Positions 50,405-59,600 of a stretch of DNA of 64,000 nucleotides are shown here, piece after piece. The notes beneath the pieces were generated by a model that saw only the letters and a program-made list of their open reading frames with translations, was not told where the DNA came from and did not search any database. The position numbers and the translations under genes are program-made. Source of the DNA: JBJMQS01 sp045802605 (GTDB lineage Bacteria > Planctomycetota > Planctomycetia > Gemmatales > Gemmataceae). Location: the NCBI GenBank assembly GCA_045802605.1, contig JBJMQS010000030.1:124001-188000 (forward strand). The letters are read 5' to 3'. Positions within the stretch are counted from its first letter, which is position 1; every line of letters begins with the position of its first letter.

Positions 50405-52096
50405 ATGTCATTTCGCAACCGAGCACGTCTGCATCTTCAGACGCTGGAATCGCGTATCACACCCACGTTGACGCCCGTAGGCCCAGCGTTTCGGGTCAAT
50501 ATTCCGACAGACGACGTCCAATGGCAAAACAGTACAGCGGCTTGCCCGGACGGCGATTTTCTTGTCGCCTTCCACGGCTATGACACAGATCTTTCCCCAA
50601 ACACGTCGTATGGAATTTTTGTGCAGCGCTATCATCCCAACGGAATGATGGTTGGGTTGCCGATTTTGGCAGGAGAAGCCTCAGATGCCGCGGAAAACAC
50701 GTCGATCGCAACTGATTCTGCTGGCAATTTCACTGTAACGTGGACCAAATGGCCGGGGCTTTCCGGGCCGCTATCCTGGGGGATACTCGCGCGGAGTTTC
50801 GACACGTCAGGCCAACCAGTGGGATTGGCGTTTTACATAAATTCGAACAGTCCTTACCTCGTGGGTCATAGTCAAGTCGCTTATCAGCCAAATGGCCAAT
50901 TCATGGTTAGCTGGGAACAAAAACAGACGAGTACAAGTACCACAAATGTGTACGTGCGTCGATTCGCCGCCAATGATTCACCATTATCGGCTCCTCTCTT
51001 GGTTGCAACAGCCGCTAGCACCTCCCGGATTTCAGTCGCTAGTGATGGCGGCTATTCCATTGGCTGGGCAACAAGTAGCGGTAACGCGTTCAGCCATTTT
51101 CAATCAACGGGACAATTGCTCGCAGCAAATATTAACGGTGGTACTCAGATAGGCCGTAATTTTGACATGATTTGTGATTCAGAAGACAATACGTATGTTG
51201 CGAACGGCGCTGAAAACGCTGTAGGTAGCTTTCGTCTCAACAAGTTTGGGCCCGATGGTTTGTTAATCGGTAGTTGGCAGGCGCCTCCAGGATCCTTAGG
51301 TCTACCTGAGTTAGCAATAGGCCCCACTTCTGAGATATTGGTCACGTATGCTGGAGTGTTTGCACAAGCATTTGACTTAAGCCCGAGCCCTATTGCTCCT
51401 TTGTTCGAAGTTAGTCCACCAAGTGAGATCGGTGTTCGTCCATCGGTAGCAATTAATCCAAACGGCGATGCCTTTTTTGTATGGGATCGCCCCCACTCCT
51501 TTTACGGCGAATACGATCCCATCAATGCCTGGGACGTCTACGCCCGCTGTTACGCCGGCGCGGCCGCACGCACCGCTGCTCCACCGAGTATCAATGGCGG
51601 CACAAATGGACCCTCAACCGCTGACGTCAAAGATGTCGATGTCAACTTCACGCGCAATGTCGCCTTGCCCTCCAATCCCGCGACGGCCTTCCAACTCACG
51701 ACTTCCACCGGGACCCCCATCCCGGTGACTGTAGATACCACGGACAGCACTGCGACCGCCAGCAAGATGAAGCTGACGTTCCCGACTTATCCCGCCGGAT
51801 TGCCAGATGGGAATTACGAATTGAAGGTACTGGCCAATCAGGTGCACGACATCTTTGGCCGGCCGCTCGATGGCAACGGCGACGGCACGCCGGGCGATGA
51901 TCTGGTGTGGCACTTCCACCGCTTGCTCGGCGACTTTAACGGCGATTCGACGGTGAACAACTCGGATTACTTGCTGTTCCGCAATGCCATCGCAACCTCG
52001 CAGCCTGCGTTCAACCTCGACGGCACCGGCGAGGTTGACCAGAACGACTACCTGATCTTCCGCAACACCATCGGCAATTCGCTGCCCGCATGGTAA
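50405..52096 (+). CDS. Secreted protein with LExR motif and C-terminal dockerin-like domain
   Basis: The frame opens at 50267, but the ATG at 50405 has a GGAG site and gives the short basic leader plus LQTLESRITPTL seen in the other surface proteins; that gives 563 aa. Residues of about 30-380 look like repeated beta-blades of a propeller (SIATDSAGNFTVTWT, VAINPNGDAFFVWD). An Ig-like region with VNFTRNVALPSNPATAF follows. The dockerin-like domain ends the protein (about 507-560: GDFNGDSTVNNSDYLLFR and DGTGEVDQNDYLIFR). It is probably an extracellular protein; no enzyme motif is seen. Confidence 0.85.
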   Translation: MSFRNRARLHLQTLESRITPTLTPVGPAFRVNIPTDDVQWQNSTAACPDGDFLVAFHGYDTDLSPNTSYGIFVQRYHPNGMMVGLPILAGEASDAAENTSIATDSAGNFTVTWTKWPGLSGPLSWGILARSFDTSGQPVGLAFYINSNSPYLVGHSQVAYQPNGQFMVSWEQKQTSTSTTNVYVRRFAANDSPLSAPLLVATAASTSRISVASDGGYSIGWATSSGNAFSHFQSTGQLLAANINGGTQIGRNFDMICDSEDNTYVANGAENAVGSFRLNKFGPDGLLIGSWQAPPGSLGLPELAIGPTSEILVTYAGVFAQAFDLSPSPIAPLFEVSPPSEIGVRPSVAINPNGDAFFVWDRPHSFYGEYDPINAWDVYARCYAGAAARTAAPPSINGGTNGPSTADVKDVDVNFTRNVALPSNPATAFQLTTSTGTPIPVTVDTTDSTATASKMKLTFPTYPAGLPDGNYELKVLANQVHDIFGRPLDGNGDGTPGDDLVWHFHRLLGDFNGDSTVNNSDYLLFRNAIATSQPAFNLDGTGEVDQNDYLIFRNTIGNSLPAW

Positions 52097-52101
52097 TCCC
52101 C

Positions 52102-52191
52102 TGGTTAGCCGCGAGGCGGAGGCTTTGCGGCGCCGAGCGCGTCGCCGCGAGCGCGCTCCGCTACGGAAACCCTCCGCGTCGCGGCTAACCA
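52102..52191. repeat. REP-like inverted repeat downstream of the dockerin gene
   Basis: TGGTTAGCCGCGAGGCGGAG-G (52102-52122) pairs with 52171-52191 with one mismatch across a GC-rich middle. It starts 5 nt after the dockerin-gene stop and may serve as its terminator. The GGTTAGCCGCG type resembles the GTAGCCGCG element at 31.8 kb. Confidence 0.65.
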
Positions 52192-52241
52192 CAGGAAATT
52201 GGCCCGATTTCACGCCACTAGCCACCGCTGCGCCATTCGGT

Positions 52242-52247
52242 TAAACT
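52242..52247 (+). promoter_or_regulatory. Candidate -10 element (TAAACT) of the leuA leader
   Basis: TAAACT ends 6 nt before the ATG of the 16-codon leader frame at 52254. Transcription starting 6-7 nt downstream would begin at this ATG, so the leader peptide could be translated from a leaderless mRNA, which would explain the lack of a Shine-Dalgarno site. Confidence 0.4.
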
Positions 52248-52253
52248 CACCGT

Positions 52254-52304
52254 ATGACTGCTAAGCGGCTTCCCGGAATGGAGTTGAATCCACTCGCTCG
52301 CTGA
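52254..52304 (+). CDS. leuL: Putative leuA leader peptide, 16 aa
   Basis: The frame encodes MTAKRLPGMELNPLAR. Three of 16 codons are leucine (CTT, TTG, CTC), with the last two codons before the stop being Ala and Arg. The stop codon ends 4 nt before the first of two repeated GC-rich segments that control the terminator described at 52309-52369. Leader peptides rich in the regulated amino acid are known for leu operons in enterobacteria and for trp and his operons. Here the Leu codons are not consecutive, so the sensing would be weaker. No experimental support. Confidence 0.55.
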   Translation: MTAKRLPGMELNPLAR

Positions 52305-52308
52305 GCGA

Positions 52309-52369
52309 CCCGGGGCCGCGAATTCGCGACCAGCCACAGTCGGCTCCGGGACCTCCCGGGGCCGTTTTT
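52309..52369 (+). promoter_or_regulatory. Putative transcription attenuator of leuA
   Basis: Segment A (CCCGGGGCCG, 52309-52318) and segment C (the same ten bases, 52355-52364) can each pair with segment B (CGGCTCCGGG, 52341-52350) as a 10-bp stem with one G-U pair. A:B would be the antiterminator (22-nt loop); B:C is a terminator with a 4-nt loop and a U-run. A ribosome stalled at a Leu codon leaves A free; one reaching the stop at 52302-52304 covers A and lets B:C form. This is the logic of amino-acid attenuation. Confidence 0.65.
52341..52369 (+). terminator. Intrinsic terminator 18 nt upstream of leuA
   Basis: A 10-bp GC-rich stem (52341-52350 with 52355-52364, one G-U pair), a 4-nt loop ACCT and TTTTT at 52365-52369 make a standard intrinsic terminator. 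It lies between the leader frame and the leuA ATG, where an unconditional terminator would serve no purpose. Confidence 0.75.
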
Positions 52370-52387
52370 CGTTGATCGGTGGAACAC

Positions 52388-53980
52388 ATGCCAAACCGCA
52401 CTGACCCGAATCGGCTCATCATCTTCGACACCACGCTGCGCGACGGCGAGCAAAGCCCCGGCGCGAGCATGAACCTGGCCGAGAAGCTCGAGATCGCCCG
52501 CGCGCTGCAGGCCCTCGGTGTCGATGTGATTGAAGCCGGGTTCCCGATCGCCTCGATCGGCGATTTTGAAGCGGTGCAGGCGATCGCCCGCGAAGTGCAG
52601 GGCCCCACCATCTGTGGCCTCGCCCGTTGCCATGAAGCGGATATCGATCGCGCGTTTGAAGCGGTCAAAGATTCGCCCAACCCGAGGATCCACACGTTCA
52701 TTTCGACGTCGGACATTCACATCGAGCATCAACTGCGGTCCACCCGCCAAGCGGTGCTCAAGAAAGCGCGCGAGTGCGTCGCGAGGGCCAAGGCCCACTG
52801 CGCGGATATCGAATTCTCGCCAATGGATGCGACACGCTCTGATCGCGAATTCATGTACGAAGTGCTCGCGGCCGTCATCGCCGAGGGCGCCACCACGCTC
52901 AACATTCCCGACACGGTCGGCTACGCCACGCCGGCCGAGTATGGCGCGCTCATCGCGGGCATCCGCAAGAACGTGCCCGGTTCGGACAGAGTTATCCTCT
53001 CGACGCACACGCACAATGATCTTGGCCTCGCGGTCGCCAATGCGTTAGCGGGTGTTGAGGGCGGCGCGCGGCAGGTCGAATGCACGATCAACGGCATCGG
53101 TGAGCGGGCCGGCAACTCGTCGCTCGAAGAAGTCGTGATGGCGATTCGCACCCGGCACGATCAATACAAGATCACCACCGGCATCAATACGCGCTTGCTC
53201 GTTCCGACCAGTCGAAAGCTGTCGCACATCACCGGCCTGCCCGTACCGCGCAATAAAGCGGTCGTCGGCCAGAACGCCTTCGCGCACGAGTCCGGCATTC
53301 ACCAAGACGGCATGCTCAAGCACCGCAACACCTACGAGATCATGAACCCTGAGGATGTCGGGCTGCCCAAGACCGAAATCGTGCTCGGCAAGCACTCGGG
53401 CCGGCATGCACTCAAGCAGAGCGTCGAGGAGATGGGCTACCATTTCGACGACGCACAGTTCGCGACGCTCTTCGAGCAGTTCAAAGCGCTCGCCGATCGC
53501 AAGAAAGTGGTCTACGACGCGGACGTTGAAGCGCTAGCCGAGACCCTGCTGCAACGTGGCGGCGTGGCCGCCATGTGGACGCTCGAAGCGTTCACCACCA
53601 ACGCGGGCACCGGCACCATTCCGATGGCGGCTGTGGTGTTATGGCGCAAAGATGGCGAGATCATCCGCGATGCCGCCATGGGCGATGGCCCCATCAGTGC
53701 CGTGTTTTCCACGATCGAGCGCATCACCGGCGTCAAAGTCACGCTCAAAGATTATCACGTCCGCAGCATTACCCTCGGCGAAGATGCCCTCGGCGAAGCG
53801 CATATCGAAGCGGAATATGAAGGGGCCACGATCCGGGGCCGCGGTGTGAGTACCGACGTGGTCGAAGCGAGCGCTCAAGCGTTTTTGCAGGTGATCAATC
53901 GCATTTGCCAGAAGCAAGGTGTTGGCAAGCGATTGAAGCCATCGGACCACGCGGTGCCGATCGCAACGCCGGGTCACTAA
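52388..53980 (+). CDS. leuA: 2-isopropylmalate synthase
   Basis: A GGTGG site 5 nt before the ATG at 52388 supports this start; 530 aa. The first domain is the HMGL-like barrel: DTTLRDGEQSPG (14-25) with the catalytic Arg and metal Asp, the metal-binding STHTHNDLG, and GIGERAGN. The C-terminal LeuA allosteric dimer domain (about 390-510) should bind leucine. It condenses 2-oxoisovalerate with acetyl-CoA in the first committed step of leucine synthesis. No other leu gene is nearby. The putative leader attenuator would add transcriptional control to feedback inhibition. The 3' end faces the receptor gene with a 3-bp gap. Confidence 0.97.
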   Translation: MPNRTDPNRLIIFDTTLRDGEQSPGASMNLAEKLEIARALQALGVDVIEAGFPIASIGDFEAVQAIAREVQGPTICGLARCHEADIDRAFEAVKDSPNPRIHTFISTSDIHIEHQLRSTRQAVLKKARECVARAKAHCADIEFSPMDATRSDREFMYEVLAAVIAEGATTLNIPDTVGYATPAEYGALIAGIRKNVPGSDRVILSTHTHNDLGLAVANALAGVEGGARQVECTINGIGERAGNSSLEEVVMAIRTRHDQYKITTGINTRLLVPTSRKLSHITGLPVPRNKAVVGQNAFAHESGIHQDGMLKHRNTYEIMNPEDVGLPKTEIVLGKHSGRHALKQSVEEMGYHFDDAQFATLFEQFKALADRKKVVYDADVEALAETLLQRGGVAAMWTLEAFTTNAGTGTIPMAAVVLWRKDGEIIRDAAMGDGPISAVFSTIERITGVKVTLKDYHVRSITLGEDALGEAHIEAEYEGATIRGRGVSTDVVEASAQAFLQVINRICQKQGVGKRLKPSDHAVPIATPGH

Positions 53981-53983
53981 CCG

Positions 53984-56455
53984 TTAGTACTTCAACTGCG
54001 TCGTGATGTAGAAGTTCACGCCGGGGCGGAAAAGCAAGTCGCCGGCTCGTTGGTCCAAGTGTTCGCGGTAGTTCTTATCGCCAATGTTCTCGACGCCGGT
54101 TGCAATGGTCCAATGTTCGTCCGCTTGCCAGTAAGCCCGCAGATCGATGACCGTGAACCCAGGCGTCGGCAATTCGCCCAGACTGAAGGCGACGAGGTTT
54201 TGATCAAACACATTGCGAACCGCGCATTCGACCGACCATCGCGGCGCTTTGTCCTTTTCGGTCACTGATTCGTGCACCCGCAGACCCGAGCGAATTTCCA
54301 AGGGCGGAATCGACGGCAGCGGCTCTGTCTCTGGGCCGCCGCGACGGCTCGATACGAGCGAAGGGCTGCGGACATCGTCGCGGTGCGTCAGGTCGCGGCC
54401 TTCGACGTAGGCCGCCGAGGCGAACGGCGTCAGCCAACTGGTGGCTTCCACCTGGCCATAGATTTCGCCACCAGCCAATGTCGCAAGATCGGTGTTGGTA
54501 AACACCACCTGCGTGATGCCCTCGCCGAATTTATTGCGGTCGTAGGTAATGTAATTGTTGATCCAGGCGTAGAAGCCGCTGACGGAGCCTTTGAACCAGC
54601 CGTAGTCGCCGCGAAGGCCAACATCAAACTGGTTCAGCTTTTCCGGACTCAGTTGCGGGTCGCCGATGAGCCGGTCGAAGCCTGGCTGAAGCACGCCGAT
54701 GAACGGGCCGGCCGAGTAGAGTTCGGTTAACGTCGGCGCACGCTCGGCGTGGCCAAAGCCCATCAAGCCCGTCAACGCATCGTCGAATTTGTATTCGCTC
54801 GACAAGAACGCCGACCACAGGCCGAAGTTGCGGCTATCTTCCGTGTTGTTCGGTTCACTCGAGAAGATTCGCGGGTCAACCGTGGTGCGGTCGATCGGCC
54901 CGCCCGGGAATTGAGTGCCGCCGAAGATATCGATGTTGCCGGTGATCAATCGGCTGCTCGTCGTCGTGCGGGCGTAGTCAGCGCGAGCACCGGTTCGGAA
55001 GCTGAGCCGATCGTTGAGCGGTATGCTGATTTCCGTGAAGAAACCAGGGTTGTAAATGTTCGAGTCCGGCAGGCCCAAGTTTTGCCGGGCGACGCCTGAG
55101 CCATCGGCGGCGATGAGGCCGAGCGGATCGAGAATCGCGATGTTCTCGGTTTGACCCTGTTCGAGGTAAGTGAAGTCAGTGCCGAGCGTGAAGTTCAGAC
55201 TATCCTTCTTGCCCCAGGTCGATGCCAAGCGATAGCCGGCCGTGTGATCGGCGAATCGCGTGGTCGAGCGATCTTGCAACAACGGCAGAAAGCCGGGCCC
55301 GGGATTGATTGCGGTGGGATCGAAGAAGCTCGCTCCGGGCAATGGCGTCGGGCTCGTTGTCAGATTGAACCCGCTGCGGCCCGGTAGGAAGCGACTCAAG
55401 AACGCTTGCTTATACCCTTGCAGAGTGTCGCCATTCCCCACCGTGTAGTTGTACCAGACGTCTGCGGTGAACAAGTCGTAATACGCCGACTCTTTCGAAG
55501 TGTACCGCGTGCTGTACCCTTCGGTGTCCAACCGGCGAATGTCGAAGTACAGGCCCGCGAATTCCAGGTCATGCTGGAATAATCGCTGCCCTTTCACCTC
55601 GATCGAGGAAGTCGGCGACAAATCGAGGCCGACGGCAAAACTCCACTGTTGCGAGTTGTAGCTCGACGGCACCTTGACGTGATCGCCATCGTAGTAGTCG
55701 TTGCCGATGCCGATGTCGTAAGTCCCGCGGAAACCCCACTCCTTGGCGCCATATTCAATCGACTGCAAACCTTCCATCCGCTGACCGTTGGATTGATACG
55801 TGAATTGTGTTCGGCCATGCAGGTCGTAAGCGCAGCCGTTCTGGGCGCGCGGCGTATCGAAGGTCACGATGTCCAAAAAGGCGAAGCCAGGGCCGTAGCG
55901 CGTGGCGTACGGACCTTTGATGACTGTCAAATCGCGGACCGAGCCGGGCTCGAACTTGCTCAGCGCAGTGTCGAGATCCTGTCGAGCTGGAAAGTAGAAT
56001 GCATGATCGCCCCACGTAAATAGCTGACCGACGCGGTAGCCACGAACACGGGGATCGGCGACGACCGCATTGCGGCGCTGAATTTCCACACCTGAGGAAC
56101 CCGGCGCGTCGCTGAGGATATGGCCGAGGTCGCCGCTCGGCGCGGCGGCAATTTGTCCGGAGCTGACTGCGTTGGCGGCGGGCCCCGCATCGGCGGGCGC
56201 AGGCGCGGGCGCGCTCGTCGGTGCTGCTGGCGAGGAGGTGCTCGCGGGAGTGACGGCGGCCGCTGGCGCCGGCTCAGGCGATTGTTGCGGCTGCTCCGGC
56301 GTTTCCGGAGGACGTTGCGGAGTTTCGACCGTTTCTTGCTTCTTCACCGGTAGGTACGGGGCCTTGGGATCGGATTTGTTGTCCGCAGCCCGGCTCACCA
56401 TGGCCGCCAGCCCCAGCGCTGCCGCTCCGCCGATCCAACTTCGCAACCGGGGCAT
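53984..56455 (-). CDS. TonB-dependent outer-membrane receptor
   Basis: The ATG at 56455 is preferred over 56512 because GGGGGACGGAG lies 5 nt upstream and it starts a signal peptide (MPRLRSWIGGAAALGLAAM). The 823-aa product then has a Pro/Ala/Gln-rich stretch (about 30-110). A plug domain follows (VEIQRRNAVVADPRVRGYRVGQ, VIKGPYATRYGPG), then a long beta-barrel with aromatic-rich strands ending FYITTQLKY. Such receptors import siderophores, cobalamin or carbohydrates using TonB-ExbB-ExbD, none of which is in the window. The low-complexity linker is unusual for these proteins. The substrate is unknown. Confidence 0.9.
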   Translation of the reverse strand: MPRLRSWIGGAAALGLAAMVSRAADNKSDPKAPYLPVKKQETVETPQRPPETPEQPQQSPEPAPAAAVTPASTSSPAAPTSAPAPAPADAGPAANAVSSGQIAAAPSGDLGHILSDAPGSSGVEIQRRNAVVADPRVRGYRVGQLFTWGDHAFYFPARQDLDTALSKFEPGSVRDLTVIKGPYATRYGPGFAFLDIVTFDTPRAQNGCAYDLHGRTQFTYQSNGQRMEGLQSIEYGAKEWGFRGTYDIGIGNDYYDGDHVKVPSSYNSQQWSFAVGLDLSPTSSIEVKGQRLFQHDLEFAGLYFDIRRLDTEGYSTRYTSKESAYYDLFTADVWYNYTVGNGDTLQGYKQAFLSRFLPGRSGFNLTTSPTPLPGASFFDPTAINPGPGFLPLLQDRSTTRFADHTAGYRLASTWGKKDSLNFTLGTDFTYLEQGQTENIAILDPLGLIAADGSGVARQNLGLPDSNIYNPGFFTEISIPLNDRLSFRTGARADYARTTTSSRLITGNIDIFGGTQFPGGPIDRTTVDPRIFSSEPNNTEDSRNFGLWSAFLSSEYKFDDALTGLMGFGHAERAPTLTELYSAGPFIGVLQPGFDRLIGDPQLSPEKLNQFDVGLRGDYGWFKGSVSGFYAWINNYITYDRNKFGEGITQVVFTNTDLATLAGGEIYGQVEATSWLTPFASAAYVEGRDLTHRDDVRSPSLVSSRRGGPETEPLPSIPPLEIRSGLRVHESVTEKDKAPRWSVECAVRNVFDQNLVAFSLGELPTPGFTVIDLRAYWQADEHWTIATGVENIGDKNYREHLDQRAGDLLFRPGVNFYITTQLKY

Positions 56456-56656
56456 AACTCCGTCCCCCAACCGTGGCTTTCGTGGAACCGTGGTCCCGGC
56501 GCACCGGGACAACAGCGACCGCTATAGTCTGGAGGATGTATCGGCGTTTTCGGCGTCTTGAGATTTCTCAAAACATTCCGAGGATCCGTCAAAATGCTCA
56601 CGCTCGGACCGGCGAGGAAAGATAGGCAAGATTTCGATGAGGATTTGTTAAACCAC

Positions 56657-59600
56657 CTAATTCCTGGCGCTACGAATTTCCGCTTTGAGTTGCTCCAACT
56701 TCGAGACCTGCGAGCCCGGTGCGGCTTGCAGAGCCAGATCGGCCTGCTTCATCGCCTCTTCGAAATCCGCCTTGCGATCGGCGTCGTTGCGGCTCTTCAG
56801 CTTCGCGAAATTCAGTAGCTCCCGTGCGACCATCTCGCGCCACTTCCAGAACACCGGCGTCTTCGGATTCAGCTTGTTCATCGCCGACTCGAACCATTGC
56901 ATCGCCTGCTTGCGATCCTCGTTCTTGTTTTCGAGCGACGCTAACTTGAGCCGAATGACAGCACACCGCTGCAAGACCTTGGCTTCCATGTACACGTTTT
57001 GATTGTTTTCATAGCCGGCGGTGCCCGCGAGCGCATCGGTCAGCTTGCGCAAATCAGCGGCTGGGAATTGTTCCGGGGGAATCAGATCGGCGAACTCGAC
57101 GAACTGATCCACCCACACCAAGGCCCGCGGCATCACGCCGAATCCTTCGGCCGGGCTACCGCCGAGCGGTCCGAGCTTCGCCGGGAACTCTGCCTCAAGG
57201 CCCAACTCCGAACTCAAATTACTCGGCGTCGTGCCGCTATACATCTTGGCATAGCCGGCGGCCTTGCGCGCCAGCAACTCGAATCCCTTCGTCTTCGATT
57301 TCTTCAAATCCTCGGTGATGTCTTTCAGAACGGACGCCACTTTGGTTCGCCGTGATGGATCGACTTCAATCTCTTCCACAAGCGCTTCAATCCGGTCGGC
57401 CCAGTAGGTCGCGTTGTTCGGATCGAGTCGGCACGCTTCCGAGAAGCGGCTGCGCGATTCGCCCAGATATTTATCGCGAACATCATCCGACCCCGCTTGC
57501 ATCCGGCAAATCTGCCCGAGGAAATAATTGGCCTCGGCCATTTCGAGCGGCGAGCCTTCTTGCTTAATGACCTGTTCCAAGAGCGCGCGTGCGAACGTCA
57601 GATACTCGAGATTCTGGCCACCGAACGCCACCCAGCGATAGTACACCCGCCCGAGGTCCACCTTGTATTTGAGCAGCGGCTTGAGGTCCAAAGCGCCTTT
57701 GAGAGCCGCCTCCGCCTCGCCGTAGAGTTTCTTGTCGCCGCGCGGCCAAGCCCGGTCTTCCAGATATCGGCCGAGCTGCGCCTGCGCTCCCGCATCGGCG
57801 AAGTTCTTGAGCGGCCGCAGTCGCTCGAAATAATCGCCGGCACGATTGTACTCTCTGAAGCGGGTGAAAATGCCGGCCGCGCCCGCCAGCATCGAGGCTG
57901 CATGCCGCTCCTTGCGCGGATACGTCGAGGTCTTGGCTCTCTCCAACGCTTCGTCGTACAGAATGATGGCTTTGCGATAGTATGGATCAGCTTCTTTGAA
58001 AGCGCGGTCGAGGTCGCGAAAGATGCCGCGCTGGTGTTCAACGAAAGCCGACAGGTATATCGGCAAGTAATTGTCCTTGTCGATGCCTTTGGCCGTTTCC
58101 GCCACCGCAGCCAGATCGTCAAGCGACGGTTTGCCCAATTGGCCTGGCCGGCCCGGCAACATATTCAGAGCCATGATCGCTTCGACCATGTAGGTCGCGC
58201 GATCCGGAGATTTGTCGTCGATGATGCCGGCTTGGCGGAACGCTTCGTCGGCGTCCTTGATCCCCACCCGCTTGTCATCCCAGTGATCGATGTTGTCAAT
58301 GATCATCCGGCCCTTTTCCGCATAGATGCGGGCCAGCGCCTGGCGGAATGTATCATTCTCCGTCGAAGCCAATTCACTGCCGATCGCCAGTGCCGGCGTC
58401 AGCACTTTGGTGACCAGTTGCTTCGACATTTCGCTGACGCGGCCCGGCGGCGCATTTTTCAGATACTTGTCACGCATCACCTGGGTGAGCTTGTCATAGG
58501 CAAAGAAGGCGACGCGCTTTTGATCTTTATTTGTTGTGTGCGCGTGGCTCTCGGCTTTCACCAATAAGAACCAGGCCGCATCGGCGCCAAGCTGCGCGGC
58601 CGCATCATCTTCACTGACGGCTTCGGAGAGCGTCTGGGTCTTGGTGCCATCGCTCGGCCATGCGGCCATCGCGCGATACGCTTGCAGCTTCACCGGCGGC
58701 TTATCGTTCGGCAGAATGGCGGCCGCGCGGTCGAGCCAACTCACCACCTGCTTCTTGGCGGCATCATCGAGCGGGTCCGTCAGTGGCTCCCGCTCGGCGC
58801 CACCCCAGCGCGACATCGCCGCTTCTCGCAGCAAAGCAACGGCCTTTTGCTTGCGGAACTCGGCTTGGAGTTCGACGACGTCAGGCGACGCAAATGCTTT
58901 GACCATCTCCGTGGCGGCCGCGGTCTTATTGGGATTCACGAGGGCCAAGACATATTGCTGATACGGCGTCTGCTCGACGGTGCGGAGCTTGTCCGCGATT
59001 TCATTTCGTTTCGTTCCCGAAAGATTCGGGGTCTGTTCGAGCTCCGCCTCCGCTTTCACAACCGTGATCAGCGTCGAATCAAATCCCTCGTCGCCACGGA
59101 CCAACTCCGCGTCATTGCATTTTTCGAGAATCGACTTCCACTGCGGCGGCGTGATCTTCAGAGCCGCACGCACAGCTTCGACAAGCTCGCCGTAATACAT
59201 CCCCTGCACGCGAGACCGCTGTGCGTCGGGGATCTGGTCTTTGTGCGCCCAAATTGTCTTGAACAAAGGCAGCCGCACCGCAGGCTGGCCGCGGCTTTGC
59301 GTGTCAGCCTCGTTGAGCAACTGCACGAAAATCGCAGGCGGCGGCCAGGGCGTGCGCTGCAATACCTCGGTCACCGGCTCGACCTTGTTGTCGGCTCGCG
59401 CTTTCGCCAGCGCCATCAGGCCCGTAACGACTTCCGGCTTCAACTCGCCATCTTTCAGCCAATATTGAGCGATGTCGTCGAGGTCACGCAGCTTTTCCAT
59501 CATCTGGCTGCGATCGTTGCGGGGCCACTGGCCGACCGATTGCGTCAGATCATTCAGGTGCGACTGGCCCACTTCATGCCGCTTCAACTTCAACTTGTCC

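Noticed and set aside
49842..50471. 209-aa plus-strand frame, including an ATG at 50256 with a hydrophobic start
   Set aside because: It overlaps the HemN-like gene and the dockerin gene, and has no family features or ribosome-binding site.
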